NCBI RefSeq assembly: GCF_008086345.1
Contig: NZ_CP043006.1
Coordinates: 2,106,032 to 2,170,031, forward strand
DNA length: 64,000 nt
Reading direction: 5' to 3'
DNA from: Chitinophaga sp. XS-30
GTDB lineage: Bacteria; Bacteroidota; Bacteroidia; Chitinophagales; Chitinophagaceae
Of the stretch, positions 45,300 to 54,516 are shown piece by piece. Both the position numbers and the translations under genes were made by a program. The notes beneath the pieces were generated by a model. The model was not told the DNA's origin. It worked only from the letters and a program-made list of their open reading frames with translations, and did not search any database. Positions within the stretch are counted from its first letter, which is position 1; the number at the start of each line of letters is the position of its first letter.

Positions 45300-45453
45300 G
45301 TTTCTCATGTTTCGCGTGTGCGGATCAACGTTTATAAGGATGGATCGTTCTGATGCGGCCATCTGCTTCATGTATCTCATGTTTCTCATGTTTCGCGTGT
45401 GCGGATCAATGTTTATAGGGATGGATCGTTCTGATGCGGTCATCTGCTTCATG
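45297..45453. repeat. 76-bp tandem duplication of the GH43 gene end
   Basis: 45297-45372 and 45378-45453 are the same apart from three single-base changes, with an 81-bp period. The right copy contains the last codons and stop of the GH43 gene; the left copy is a displaced remnant of that end in the gap before the esterase gene (in that frame, HEADGRIRTIHPYKR then stop). Confidence 0.9.
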
Positions 45454-46425
45454 GATCAGCTCCGTTACCTTGATGCACCGCAGATGGGTGACGCCGTGGC
45501 TCAGGCTGCTGTCGTGGTAGAACAGGTACCATCTCCCTTCAAAGGCACAGATGGAATGGTGGGAGGTCCAGCCCACTACCGGACTGAGTATCTGCCCTCC
45601 GTAGGTGAACGGGCCATACGGGTTATCACCTGTGGCATAACACAGTAAATGGGTATCCCCGGTTGAATATGAAAAATAATATTTTCCGTTGTGCTTATGC
45701 ATCCAGCTGGCTTCGAAGAAGCGCCGTTCATTGTCCCCGGCGGCAAGCGGCCGGCCGTTTTCATCTGTGATGATGATCTCTTTCGGGGCTTCGGCAAACT
45801 GCAGCATGTCTTCCGTTAGCCTGGCGATCCGCGGACCCAGTGCCGGCTCTCCCGGCAGCGGCTCACGATTGCTTTCGGCAAAAGTGTTGTGGCGATAGGA
45901 TTGCAGCTGGCCTCCCCAGAGACCACCAAAATACATATATGCGTCTCCGTTATCATCCACAAACACGGCGGGATCGATGCTGTAGCTGCCTTTGATCGCT
46001 TCCGGTTCCGCAGCGAACGGCCCCTCCGGCGCATCGCCCGTAGCTACCCCTATCTGGAATATGCCGTCCGGTCTTTTTGCGGGGAAGTACAGATAGTATT
46101 TGCCGTTGCGGCAAGCGGCATCCGGCGCCCACATCTGCCGGGCAGCCCATGGCACGTCTTTTACATGCAAGGCTATGCCGTGATCGGTGACTGCGCCTTC
46201 CGGTGCATCCATCGAAAAAACATGATAGTCTTCCATCGCAAAATGACTGCCCAGGTCATCAAACGGAATAGCTGTATCGATGTCGTGGGACGGGTAGATG
46301 TAGATCCTTCCGTTGAATACATGTGCGGAGGGATCTGCGGTGTACAGGTGACTGATCAGCGGTGGCGAGATAGCCTGTTTCTTCAGTTCATCGAAATTGA
46401 TATGATCGATATTTTCTTCTGGCAT
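45406..46425 (-). CDS. GH43-family glycosidase, cytoplasmic
   Basis: 339 residues, no signal peptide. The five-bladed propeller residues can be followed: the general base Asp in LYTADPSAHVFNGRIYIYPSHD, the pKa-modulating Asp in SIDPAVFVDDNGDAYMYFGG, and the general acid Glu in RRFFEASWMHKHNGKYYFSYS. GTGDTHLLCYATGDNPYGPFTYGG and HHSICAFEGRWYLFYHD follow, typical of GH43 xylosidases and arabinofuranosidases. It would act on oligosaccharides brought in by the symporter. It lies 12 bases after GH67. Exact activity (beta-xylosidase or alpha-arabinofuranosidase) cannot be told. Its 3' end is duplicated downstream. Confidence 0.9.
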   Translation of the reverse strand: MPEENIDHINFDELKKQAISPPLISHLYTADPSAHVFNGRIYIYPSHDIDTAIPFDDLGSHFAMEDYHVFSMDAPEGAVTDHGIALHVKDVPWAARQMWAPDAACRNGKYYLYFPAKRPDGIFQIGVATGDAPEGPFAAEPEAIKGSYSIDPAVFVDDNGDAYMYFGGLWGGQLQSYRHNTFAESNREPLPGEPALGPRIARLTEDMLQFAEAPKEIIITDENGRPLAAGDNERRFFEASWMHKHNGKYYFSYSTGDTHLLCYATGDNPYGPFTYGGQILSPVVGWTSHHSICAFEGRWYLFYHDSSLSHGVTHLRCIKVTELIHEADDRIRTIHPYKH

Positions 46426-46437
46426 AACAAAAACGGT

Positions 46438-48540
46438 TTAATGGTGCTGCCGGGCATTACGTTCAAATACCTGTAAGGTCAGCGGGTTCAGTTTCATGAG
46501 ATAATCGAGATCGTACACCGGCCGTTCTATGTCAAAAGGTATCGGCCGCCGGCTGAATTGCTGGAAATATAAAAGGCAGGCATCTTTCCATATCTGCGCA
46601 TCGAGGCATTGCCGGCGCAGTTTGCTTTGCACTTTTCGAAAGCGGGCCGCATCAGCATAGGGTTCCACCTTGTCCCAGGTCTGCTGGAACCCGCGTACCT
46701 GAAGCAATCCTTTCTGGTAACTGTAACACAGCTCATCCCACAGGCTGCGGCCGCTTTTTACGCGGTAGTCCCATGGCAGATGGTGGAACCACAGGAGCAA
46801 CTCTTCCGGGCAGGTGGCGGGATTGGCCAGTTGTGTGTGTAGCGGTTCCTTGTATTGACTCAGGGTATTGCTGCCGGTGGCAGTGCGGTTGAAGCCGATA
46901 CCATTGGTATCGGCCTGGTGATAGTACGGTGGCGTCCAGTCCGGCCTGACGCCTTTGGGGCCGTACCAGGGACCGGGGCCGTAATGCTCGAATACGGAGA
47001 AAATGTGATGAAGGCCCAGCGGCATCATATAGTTGACCACTGCTTCCCGGCTTTCCAGCATCATCTGTTTGACGGGGAGAAAGAATTGCTGCTGCCACTC
47101 TTCTTTGGCCGGCGCAGGCCCGGCGGCATCTTCCGGCCCGAAGGTCAGTTGCAGCCATTCCTCCGCGATCTTTTCACTACCGAGCTGGTTGTTCCAGGCT
47201 AAACGGCCGAATGCATACCAGTTGGCCTGTGCAAACGTATGCCCGCACCAGTTGGTATCCAGCCCGGTATTGGCAACACCGGCGATAGCCGTATATCGCT
47301 GCGGATAAATGCTTCCATCGGAGCAACGGGCAACGGTACTGCCGGCGCCCTGCTGATAGGTGTCGCTTTGCAGGCATTCTTCCCACATCGGGGCGAGGAA
47401 AGCCAGGTGATTGGAATGCCCGAGATATTCCTGCGTGATCTGCAGTTCAGGCATCACCGAGGTTTTTTTCATTGCACCGAAAAGCGCGCTGAAAGGCTCG
47501 CGCGGCTGAAAATCGATCGGGCCGTTTTTTACCTGGATGATCACATTATCGCGGAACTGCCCGTCCAGCGGAACAAACTCGGTGTAAGCCTGCCCGGCGC
47601 GGTCGTTGTCATTCGGGGCGTACACGAAAGCGCGCCACATCACGATGCCGCCATAGGGTTTAAGCACATCCGCCAGCATATTGGCGCCATCCGCATGTGT
47701 GCGCCCGAAATCCTGCGGCCCCGGCTGCCCTTCACTGTTCGCTTTCACGAGGAAACCGCCGAAATCCGGGATCAGTGCATAGATCTCTTTTGTTTTGTCT
47801 TTCCACCATTGCGCTACTTCCGGTACAAGCGGGTCCGAGTTCTTCAAACCGCCGAGTTGTGCCGGAGAAGAGAAGTTAACGGAGAGATAGGTACGGATGC
47901 CATACCTGCGCATGATATCGGCCACCGCTTTTACCTTTTCCAGATAGGGGCGGGTCAGTACCCGCGGCGATGCATTCACATTATTGATGACGGTGCCGTT
48001 GACCCCCAGGGAAGCATTTGCCCGCGCGTATTCCAGCCATAACGACCGGTCTTTTTCCGTGACGGCAGGGGCATCTTTTTCATCCCGCCAGAAGATGGAC
48101 AGGCCGGCGTAGCCGCGTTCAACACTGCCGTTCAGGTTATCCCAGTGGTTGAGGATGCGGCGGTCGTACGAAGGATTGGAGACGGTGGGCATTACAGGCA
48201 GCCCTGTCTGCTGGCGGCGCAGCACTTCATATACACCGTACAGTATGCCAAGTTCGGTGTTGGCCTGTACGCCTGATCCGTCGAATCGGTAACCGTCGCC
48301 GCGGATAGACCGGTCTTTTTTGATGGTCAGCACAAAGGTGGCGCCGGCGCTGCCAAGCCATCCGTCCTGCAATTCCTTACGGGCGATCTCAAGGATGGGC
48401 GATTGCTTTGCGGAAACCACGTTTACTGGATTGGCTGGGCGCTTGCGCAGCCACAAGGCATGGCCGTCATCTGCTTTAACGGCGAAGCCGAGCAAGAGGA
48501 ACAGGCAATATGTGCAGGCTATCTTGATTCCGGGCATCAT
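46438..48540 (-). CDS. aguA: GH67 alpha-glucuronidase
   Basis: 700 residues with a signal peptide (IACTYCLFLLLGFAVKA). GH67 removes 4-O-methyl-glucuronic acid from the non-reducing end of aldouronic xylo-oligosaccharides. The general acid Glu is in VKANSEGQPGPQDFGRTHADGANML, and the base pair Asp/Glu lies in PLDGQFRDNVIIQVKNGPIDFQPREP. RILNHWDNLNGSVERGYAGLSIFW, ANWYAFGRLAW, and GPGPWYGPKGVRPDWTPPYYHQAD are family blocks. It belongs to the operon GH115-GH10-transporter-GH67-GH43-esterase and acts after the xylanase. The released glucuronate feeds UxuA. Confidence 0.95.
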   Translation of the reverse strand: MMPGIKIACTYCLFLLLGFAVKADDGHALWLRKRPANPVNVVSAKQSPILEIARKELQDGWLGSAGATFVLTIKKDRSIRGDGYRFDGSGVQANTELGILYGVYEVLRRQQTGLPVMPTVSNPSYDRRILNHWDNLNGSVERGYAGLSIFWRDEKDAPAVTEKDRSLWLEYARANASLGVNGTVINNVNASPRVLTRPYLEKVKAVADIMRRYGIRTYLSVNFSSPAQLGGLKNSDPLVPEVAQWWKDKTKEIYALIPDFGGFLVKANSEGQPGPQDFGRTHADGANMLADVLKPYGGIVMWRAFVYAPNDNDRAGQAYTEFVPLDGQFRDNVIIQVKNGPIDFQPREPFSALFGAMKKTSVMPELQITQEYLGHSNHLAFLAPMWEECLQSDTYQQGAGSTVARCSDGSIYPQRYTAIAGVANTGLDTNWCGHTFAQANWYAFGRLAWNNQLGSEKIAEEWLQLTFGPEDAAGPAPAKEEWQQQFFLPVKQMMLESREAVVNYMMPLGLHHIFSVFEHYGPGPWYGPKGVRPDWTPPYYHQADTNGIGFNRTATGSNTLSQYKEPLHTQLANPATCPEELLLWFHHLPWDYRVKSGRSLWDELCYSYQKGLLQVRGFQQTWDKVEPYADAARFRKVQSKLRRQCLDAQIWKDACLLYFQQFSRRPIPFDIERPVYDLDYLMKLNPLTLQVFERNARQHH

Positions 48541-48552
48541 GATGTTTTTAAT

Positions 48553-50052
48553 TTATGAAAATGATTCCTTCCTTCTTTCTTTCAGCGCTTTCTCTATCTG
48601 CAATTCGCTCTCTTTCCCTATGCTGTAAGCCGACAGCAGCGCTGCTCCGGCAATGAACAATGTTCCCGGTATTACGCTCACGAGCAGTCTTATCCCTTTC
48701 ACGGCCGCAGCTGTCTGTCTTGTTGCTTCCGCATCGTAGCCGAACAGTCCCAGCAGCCATGCTGAAAGCGCGCCGCCGAGACTCAGGCCCACCTTTAATC
48801 CGAATATCATAGCTGAGAAGATGATGGCAGTGGCTCTCCGGTTATTCCTCCATTCGCTGTAATCGGCCACGTCGGCGATCATGGCCCATAGGAGGGGAAT
48901 GGTTACGCCATACACGAGGCCGTGCAACGTTTGGATGATAAATACCGCAGCCACGGCGGTGTCGGATAAAAAGTTGATGGCGATCAGGCAAAGGGCGGAT
49001 AATGCCAGGAAGATGCCAAAGATGTTCCGTTTGCCGAATTTGTCCGCCAGTGATTTCGAGAAGAGTATCCCGATGATCATGGCGATGGTGCTGGCGGCGC
49101 TGGTGATGCTGGCCGCGGCATAAGGCGCGCTGTCCGGATTTCTGAATTCTTCAAACGCCTCGGGACCGAATGTGCTGCTGAGGTTGTCCAGCAGATGGCT
49201 GAAACCCAGGGATTGCAAAAAACTGCTCTGGCTGGCTTCATTCAGGTAATACCGGAAATAGTAAATGTTCATGCCGCCTTTGATGGCGAGTGTGATGAAA
49301 ACCAGCACGGTCAGGGTCAGCATGATCAGCCAGGGCTTGTTTTTCAGCAGGTCGCCGATGTCCTCTTTCAGCGGTGTCCGTTGTTCCTTTGGTGGTGTTA
49401 CCCTTTCCCTTGTGGTCAGGAAAGTGATGAGGAAACAGATCACGCCGGTGACGGCGAAAACCAGCATCACCTTTTCAAATCCGGCTGCCTTGTCGCCATC
49501 GCCAACCGATATGGCCAATGGCAGCAGGAATACCTGGATGATGAATTGCGCCAGCATTACGGCAACAAACCGGTAGGATGAAAGGCTGTTCCTTTCTTTC
49601 ATATCGCCGGTCATCACACCGCTTAGCGCGGAGTAAGGGAGGTTGTTGGCGGAATAGATGATGACCAGCAAAAAATACGTAACAAAGGCATAGGCTACTT
49701 TACCGCCTTCATTGAAATCCGGGGTGGAAAAGGCCAATAGTGAAATGGCGCCGAACGGTATGGCTGTCCACAATATCCAGGGCCTGAACTTCCCCCATCT
49801 TGTCTGCGTACGGTCCGCCACTGCGCCCATCACGAGGTTGAACAATGCCCCGGCGAAGCCGCCGGTGAGCATAACGAGACTGGCCTTTGCGGGAGGTATC
49901 CTGTAAATATCGGTGTAAAAGAATGCCAGAAAGGCCATCAGCGTCTGAAAAATGAGATTGGCAGCCAGGTCTCCCAGGCTGTAGCCGACCTTTTCCAGAA
50001 CGGACAGGTGATGGGTGGGAGTTTGTTTTTCAGGGGTTTGGGGACTCGCCAT
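48553..50052 (-). CDS. GPH-family sugar symporter (XynP-like)
   Basis: 499 residues with about twelve membrane helices. KVGYSLGDLAANLIFQTLMAFLAFFYTDIYRI and LVMGAVADRTQTRWGKFRPWILW are the signatures of the glycoside-pentoside-hexuronide:cation symporter family (MelB, XynP, YicJ). YSALSGVMTGDMKERNSLSSYRF and MIADVADYSEWRNNRRATAIIFSAM are further conserved blocks. It likely carries xylo-oligosaccharides or aldouronates across the inner membrane to the cytoplasmic GH43 enzyme. Its start overlaps the end of the GH10 gene by 23 bases; GH67 follows after 12 bases. Confidence 0.92.
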   Translation of the reverse strand: MASPQTPEKQTPTHHLSVLEKVGYSLGDLAANLIFQTLMAFLAFFYTDIYRIPPAKASLVMLTGGFAGALFNLVMGAVADRTQTRWGKFRPWILWTAIPFGAISLLAFSTPDFNEGGKVAYAFVTYFLLVIIYSANNLPYSALSGVMTGDMKERNSLSSYRFVAVMLAQFIIQVFLLPLAISVGDGDKAAGFEKVMLVFAVTGVICFLITFLTTRERVTPPKEQRTPLKEDIGDLLKNKPWLIMLTLTVLVFITLAIKGGMNIYYFRYYLNEASQSSFLQSLGFSHLLDNLSSTFGPEAFEEFRNPDSAPYAAASITSAASTIAMIIGILFSKSLADKFGKRNIFGIFLALSALCLIAINFLSDTAVAAVFIIQTLHGLVYGVTIPLLWAMIADVADYSEWRNNRRATAIIFSAMIFGLKVGLSLGGALSAWLLGLFGYDAEATRQTAAAVKGIRLLVSVIPGTLFIAGAALLSAYSIGKESELQIEKALKERRKESFS

Positions 50053-51196
50053 TCGGGGATTTTTTTGCGGTTACGGGATGCTTTTTGGTGGCAATTACTT
50101 TGTAAAATGCGGGCTTGGGCTGGAATGCACGGTCGAACAGCAGGGGATAATTGGTACGCCCTCTCACCGGCCAGCCATTAAGCCAGCTTTGGCCATCATT
50201 AACGCCCCAGAAGGTTACCCGCGTAACTTTGTCCCGGTGTTTCAGGAAGAGGCGGAACAGGGCTTCGTAGTCATCTGCGAGTTGCTGCTGCACACTGTCC
50301 GGCAGGCCGTTCGGATAAGGATTCAGCGCCGGGCTGGCCTGTATCCGCTGGCTGACGTCCGCCCCCTGGAAATTACGCGGCAGCACTTCGATATCCAGTT
50401 CCGTGATCATTACTTTCAGGCCGAGTGCTGCATATTGAATGATACTTTCCTCGATATCTTTCAGCGGAACTTTGCCCAGGTGCCAATGCCCTTGTATGCC
50501 CACACCATCGATCCGAACGCCGGCCGCCTGTACTTTTTTTACCAGTGTGATGCAGCCTGCGCGTTTGGCCGGCTGTTCGTTATTGTAATCGTTGTAGTAC
50601 AATTCCGTACCGGGAGATGCGGCGGCGGTCAGCCTGAAGGCCTCGGTAATGTAATCTTCGCCCATCTTGTCAAGAAACACGGATTTGCGGAGGGAGCCGT
50701 CTTCATTCAGGGCTTCATTCACCACGTCCCAGGAAAATACTTTGCCGTGGTAGCGGCGGGCGATGGTGTTGATATGCTCCGAAAAGAACATCCGGAAGGA
50801 ATCTGCGCGCTGGATATGACGGACAAATGGCGGCAGCTGGCTATGCCATATCAGCGTGTGGCCGTTGATGCCGATGTTGTGTTTTTTTCCGTATTCAACA
50901 AGCTTGTCTGCCGGGCCAAAATTATATTTGCCCCATTCCGGATGGATGATCACCGCTTTCATGATATTTTCCGGAGTGATCATATTGAACTGTTGGGGGA
51001 CGAGGGCTGCAGCACCAGGATCTTTCTCTTCTATCTGCCGGGCGCTTAATGCAGTGCCAATAGTAAAATCGTCGCGGAAGACCTCCTTCAGGGAAGGATA
51101 GTCCTGCAAAGCGGGACTGTTGTCGCTGCCTGCGCCCGCAGTGAGCAGGAGGCCGAGTGCGCATATGGTTATTACCGTTGTGGATCTGTGCAGCAT
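50030..51196 (-). CDS. GH10 endo-1,4-beta-xylanase
   Basis: 388 residues. The signal peptide is TVITICALGLLLTAGAG. The TIM barrel shows FNMITPENIMKAVIIHPE, INGHTLIWHSQLPPFV, the acid/base Glu161 in SWDVVNEALNEDG, the substrate segment GVGIQGHWHLG, the nucleophile Glu266 in MITELDIEVLP and VTFWGVNDGQSWLNGW. It cuts the xylan backbone inside the chain. A short Ser/Pro/Lys tail follows the barrel and no carbohydrate-binding module is attached. It lies four bases after GH115 and overlaps the symporter gene by 23 bases. Confidence 0.95.
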   Translation of the reverse strand: MLHRSTTVITICALGLLLTAGAGSDNSPALQDYPSLKEVFRDDFTIGTALSARQIEEKDPGAAALVPQQFNMITPENIMKAVIIHPEWGKYNFGPADKLVEYGKKHNIGINGHTLIWHSQLPPFVRHIQRADSFRMFFSEHINTIARRYHGKVFSWDVVNEALNEDGSLRKSVFLDKMGEDYITEAFRLTAAASPGTELYYNDYNNEQPAKRAGCITLVKKVQAAGVRIDGVGIQGHWHLGKVPLKDIEESIIQYAALGLKVMITELDIEVLPRNFQGADVSQRIQASPALNPYPNGLPDSVQQQLADDYEALFRLFLKHRDKVTRVTFWGVNDGQSWLNGWPVRGRTNYPLLFDRAFQPKPAFYKVIATKKHPVTAKKSPNGESPNP

Positions 51197-51200
51197 GATG

Positions 51201-53768
51201 CTATTTTTTATTGTGATGATGGATCGTTTCGGGTGGCCCGAGATAACTTTGTTTTACATGGCCGAAGTCCAGCACGAGTTGCTGGAGCACTACGCCCGGA
51301 TCTACCATCCAGTACCTGATATGATGTTTGCCGGGCTTTGCAATATAGTGTTTACTGGTTTTGATGATGATGTTTTCTGCCACCCATTTGTTCCATATGC
51401 CGGAGCCGGTGGCTTTATCTTCTTTGTTGATGCTGATGATCTGCGGTGTTTCGTCATCTATCGAAACGGCGTACTGCAGGCCCTCTTCCGCGCCGGTAAA
51501 GTTCAGCGTGGGAGAGCAGTATGCGCTCAGGGTGCAGGGGCCTTCGCTGTAAGTATAAAATTCATACACAACATGCGGCGCTTTGCCGCCAGGATTTTGC
51601 GCGGCTGCCGTAACCGGGAAGGGAGTGATGGCGCTGCCTGTTCTGCCATGGTCAGGCAACACCTGCCAGCTGATGCCGTTCGTATTGACGGCGCTGGTGA
51701 AATGATCCGCGGCTATGGATACCCCGCGCCATTCATCTTCATAGAAAACATTACCGTTTACGTTTGCCGGCACCGGGGCTTTTTTGGCCGGATGTTTTTC
51801 CTCAGGTGGTGTGGCTATAACCGCGTCCGCCGACAGGTATTTGACAGCGGGCATTTTCTGCTGTGGCGGTTGCTGCCAGTAAGTGTACCCGATATGGGCC
51901 TGGCTCATCATATGGTTCCATTTGCCATTGTTGAGCTGATGATAGGCCAGCGTGATGAGCGAGTCGTTCCGGTACAGCTCCTGTACTTTGTCCGCATGCA
52001 TATTGGCCGCTTGCTGTTTTTGCGCATAGGCACGGTGGTTGAGGGCTGCATGATAGTACATTTCGTTCAGGTTGGCGCATGCTTTTACGGGATGGAGGAC
52101 GAGTTGAAAGAAAGCGTCCCGGTATTCCGGCGCCAGCGCTGTGTTGAGCTGTTCCGCTTTTTTGAGCAGCGTGTTGTAGTCTTCCACAACATTGTCCCAT
52201 TCATTATAGTTGAAGCTGTAGGTGCCGGCATCCAGCAGTTCGGGTTTTCTCCTGCTGTTGTATTTGCCGTATCCGGCAACCAGTTCCGCAATGGCTGCGG
52301 CATGCGGCTGACCGAATTGTTCAGCTGCCCATTGTTCCGTATAGGATTGCAGGTCATCCGCATTTATCCTTTCAGGGTCCCAGGCGTAGTCCAGGAAAAA
52401 GGAGATGGGAAATTCCATCGGTTTGATGTCTCCCACATTCACGATCCATATCTGCCGGGCATTATAGCGGTAGGCGAGGTGCAGCTGTTCCCAGATCCTG
52501 GGGAGCGGGTTGGTGTTGAGCCACTTGTAGTTCCTGGGGCCGCCAACGTAGTCGAAATGATAGTATATGCCATACCCGCCTTTGCGCGGCGCTGCATGAG
52601 GATCGGGCAATCGCCGGATATTGCCCCAGTTGTCGTCGCACAGGAGCAAGGTAACATCATCAGGAACGCTCATGCCTTTATCATAATAATCCTGCACTTC
52701 CTTGTACAAGGCCCATAGCTGCGGCGTTTCGGCGGCAGGTTTGCCTGTTGTGGCGGAGATGATGTTCCGTTGATCTTTTACAATGCGTTCCAGCAAGGCG
52801 GTTGCCGTTTCTCTTGACATCGGCTTATCGCCATCGCCTCTCATGCCGATGGTAACGATCTTCTCATTCCAGGCCCTTTGCAGGCCGGCGCGCCAGAATT
52901 CCTGCAGCCTGACGGCATTGCTGTCGTAATTCCAAAGGCCGCTGCCGTATCGCCGCCATTCGTCATGCGCTCTCATCAAAGGTTCATGGTGCGAGGTGCC
53001 GATGACTATGCCAAAGCGGTCCGCCGTGTTGATGTTCAGGGAGTCATCATCATAGAAAGCATTGCCCCACATGGCTGGCCAGATGTAATTTCCTTTCAGG
53101 CGAAGGATCAGCTCAAAGACCTTTTCATAGAATGTATGGTTGAAGCCGCCGAATTTTTCCCTGCTCCAGCCGGAAAGTGCCGGTGCTTCATCATTGATAA
53201 ATATGCCGCGGTATTTTACACGGGGCGTATCTGATACGGAAGCGTTCTTCCGGATATGTACAACATCCTTTTTCTTTACGGGTACATCAGCCCACCAGTA
53301 CCAGGGAGATACGCCCAGTTGCCTGGACAGTTCAAATATCCCGTAGGCTGTTCCCCTCCGGTCGCTTCCCGCGATCACGATGGCCTGGGCAATGCTGCTG
53401 AAAGGGTTGCTGATGGTCCGGATCGTATAGGCTTCCCATTTACCTTTTATTGTGCTGGCATCCAGTTTATTCTCTTTGATGAGGGATCGGATCAGGGGGG
53501 ATCTTTCCAGCGAGCCTATGATGATAACGGTATTTGCTTTTGCGGGAATGGCATCGCTGAGCCCCGGCGTGCGGCCGGTCACGGCGGCAAGGTCTTTTTG
53601 CAGGAAGCCTGCGGCAAGTCTAACCAGTTCGTCATCACCGGCAGCTACGCATATGTGGGCATTCCCGAGTGTGAAGGAATGGGCCGTTGCTTTCGTTTCA
53701 ATGATTGTCTGGCCATGCAGGCGGAGGAATAACGACAGACAAACCAGGGCAGTCAGTAGTTTTTTCAT
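51201..53768 (-). CDS. GH115 alpha-glucuronidase
   Basis: 855 residues with signal peptide (LLTALVCLSLFLRLHGQ). GH115 enzymes remove (methyl)glucuronic acid from inside xylan polymers, unlike GH67. Family blocks are AIVIAGSDRRGTAYGIFELSRQLGVSPWYWWADVPV, YRGIFINDEAPALSGWSREKFGG, KGNYIWPAMWGNAFYDDD, GTSHHEPLMRAHDEWRRYG, TIGMRGDGDKPM and LLCDDNWGNIRRLPDPHAAPRKGGYGIYYHFDYVGGPRNYKW. A C-terminal beta domain (VNGNVFYEDEWRGVSIAADHF onward) is present as in known GH115 proteins. First gene of the six-gene minus-strand operon, preceded by a promoter overlapping operator copy 3. Confidence 0.95.
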   Translation of the reverse strand: MKKLLTALVCLSLFLRLHGQTIIETKATAHSFTLGNAHICVAAGDDELVRLAAGFLQKDLAAVTGRTPGLSDAIPAKANTVIIIGSLERSPLIRSLIKENKLDASTIKGKWEAYTIRTISNPFSSIAQAIVIAGSDRRGTAYGIFELSRQLGVSPWYWWADVPVKKKDVVHIRKNASVSDTPRVKYRGIFINDEAPALSGWSREKFGGFNHTFYEKVFELILRLKGNYIWPAMWGNAFYDDDSLNINTADRFGIVIGTSHHEPLMRAHDEWRRYGSGLWNYDSNAVRLQEFWRAGLQRAWNEKIVTIGMRGDGDKPMSRETATALLERIVKDQRNIISATTGKPAAETPQLWALYKEVQDYYDKGMSVPDDVTLLLCDDNWGNIRRLPDPHAAPRKGGYGIYYHFDYVGGPRNYKWLNTNPLPRIWEQLHLAYRYNARQIWIVNVGDIKPMEFPISFFLDYAWDPERINADDLQSYTEQWAAEQFGQPHAAAIAELVAGYGKYNSRRKPELLDAGTYSFNYNEWDNVVEDYNTLLKKAEQLNTALAPEYRDAFFQLVLHPVKACANLNEMYYHAALNHRAYAQKQQAANMHADKVQELYRNDSLITLAYHQLNNGKWNHMMSQAHIGYTYWQQPPQQKMPAVKYLSADAVIATPPEEKHPAKKAPVPANVNGNVFYEDEWRGVSIAADHFTSAVNTNGISWQVLPDHGRTGSAITPFPVTAAAQNPGGKAPHVVYEFYTYSEGPCTLSAYCSPTLNFTGAEEGLQYAVSIDDETPQIISINKEDKATGSGIWNKWVAENIIIKTSKHYIAKPGKHHIRYWMVDPGVVLQQLVLDFGHVKQSYLGPPETIHHHNKK

Positions 53769-53889
53769 ACGGGAATTTTTTCAAAAGGCCGATCTCGTTC
53801 CCGGCTTTAATAACGTACAGCGTATGCGATGACATCGGTTGATGTCTGCTGTTTTCACAGGTGGCGTGCCTATGTCTTCAAGCGGTCTC

Positions 53890-53927
53890 CAAAGCCGGAA
53901 AACCAATCCTGTAAAGTCAATCGGTTG
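53890..53927 (-). promoter_or_regulatory. LacI-type operator, copy 3, in the GH115 promoter
   Basis: CAATCGGTTG at 53918-53927. On the minus strand its TTG (53920-53918), a 20-bp spacer and CGGCTTTG (53897-53890) form a plausible, weak promoter (TTTG kept, TA missing). The transcript would start near 53883, 115 bases before the GH115 start. Confidence 0.5.
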
Positions 53928-54264
53928 CATAAAAATCGCAAAAAATATTTTAAATACAAAGCTTTTGTTTTCCTGGTGGTTTTATTGCTATATGAAGGGG
54001 CTTTCTTCAGGGCTGCCGGGGTATCCGGAGACTGGTCTCAGATCATTCGGAGTATGTTGACTGCTGCCGGCCAGCTCATTATCACCGCAGGCTGGTGTTG
54101 CACAGCTTTTGAGAGGCCATTGCCGGGGATAAAAAAAATGCACCGAAGCAGCAGCTATTTTTGATATTCATAAGATATTGGAATATAAAATATTATACAC
54201 CCTGGCCGGTTTTTCATCCCTGCCTTTACGCAGCCATCGCCAGAATCTTTTCAAGTTAAAATTA

Positions 54265-54304
54265 ACGCAATCGGTTGCGTTTTTGTGAAAAACCCCTATA
54301 TTCG
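54265..54304 (+). promoter_or_regulatory. LacI-type operator, copy 4, in the susC promoter
   Basis: ACGCAATCGGTTGCGT at 54265-54280, the most complete copy (outer arms ACGC/GCGT). Its TTG (54275-54277), a 19-bp spacer and TATATTCG (54297-54304) form the susC promoter, so a bound repressor would cover -33. Confidence 0.65.
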
Positions 54305-54311
54305 TTTTCAC

Positions 54312-54338
54312 ATGATGTTCGGTAAGCACGAATATCAT
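54312..54338 (+). other. 5' hairpin of the susC mRNA
   Basis: ATGATGTTCG (54312-54321), loop GTAAGCA, CGAATATCAT (54329-54338), ten pairs with one G-T. It begins at the expected transcription start and may protect the mRNA 5' end. Confidence 0.5.
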
Positions 54339-54516
54339 TCCCCTGTTAACATCGGCTGCGTTATGAAAACTGTTCAATACTTACTATATGCTTCGGCTTT
54401 TTCGCATGGGAGTATCCCGTCTCCTTCATTAGTGCATGTCGTTATTAACCTGCATATCTATCTCGACCAATATCTCACCCGGGTTAATCATCCGGACAAT
54501 TCCCAAAAACTGATAT

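Larger units (their letters stand above)
53769..54516. other. Divergent control region between GH115 operon and susC
   Basis: 748 bases without a credible gene. It contains operator copies 3 and 4, the two facing promoters, and a ~205-nt leader for susC beginning with a hairpin. The stretch 53931-54260 between the promoters is AT-rich in part and shows no clear feature. Confidence 0.7.

Noticed and set aside
45300-45452. N-terminal extension of the esterase with a repeated 27-residue unit
   Set aside because: The repeat is the tandem copy of the GH43 3' end read in another frame. The signal peptide starts at 45299.
53829-54164. 111-codon ORF in the divergent control region
   Set aside because: No homology pattern, covers the GH115 promoter and operator, and composition is not that of a gene.
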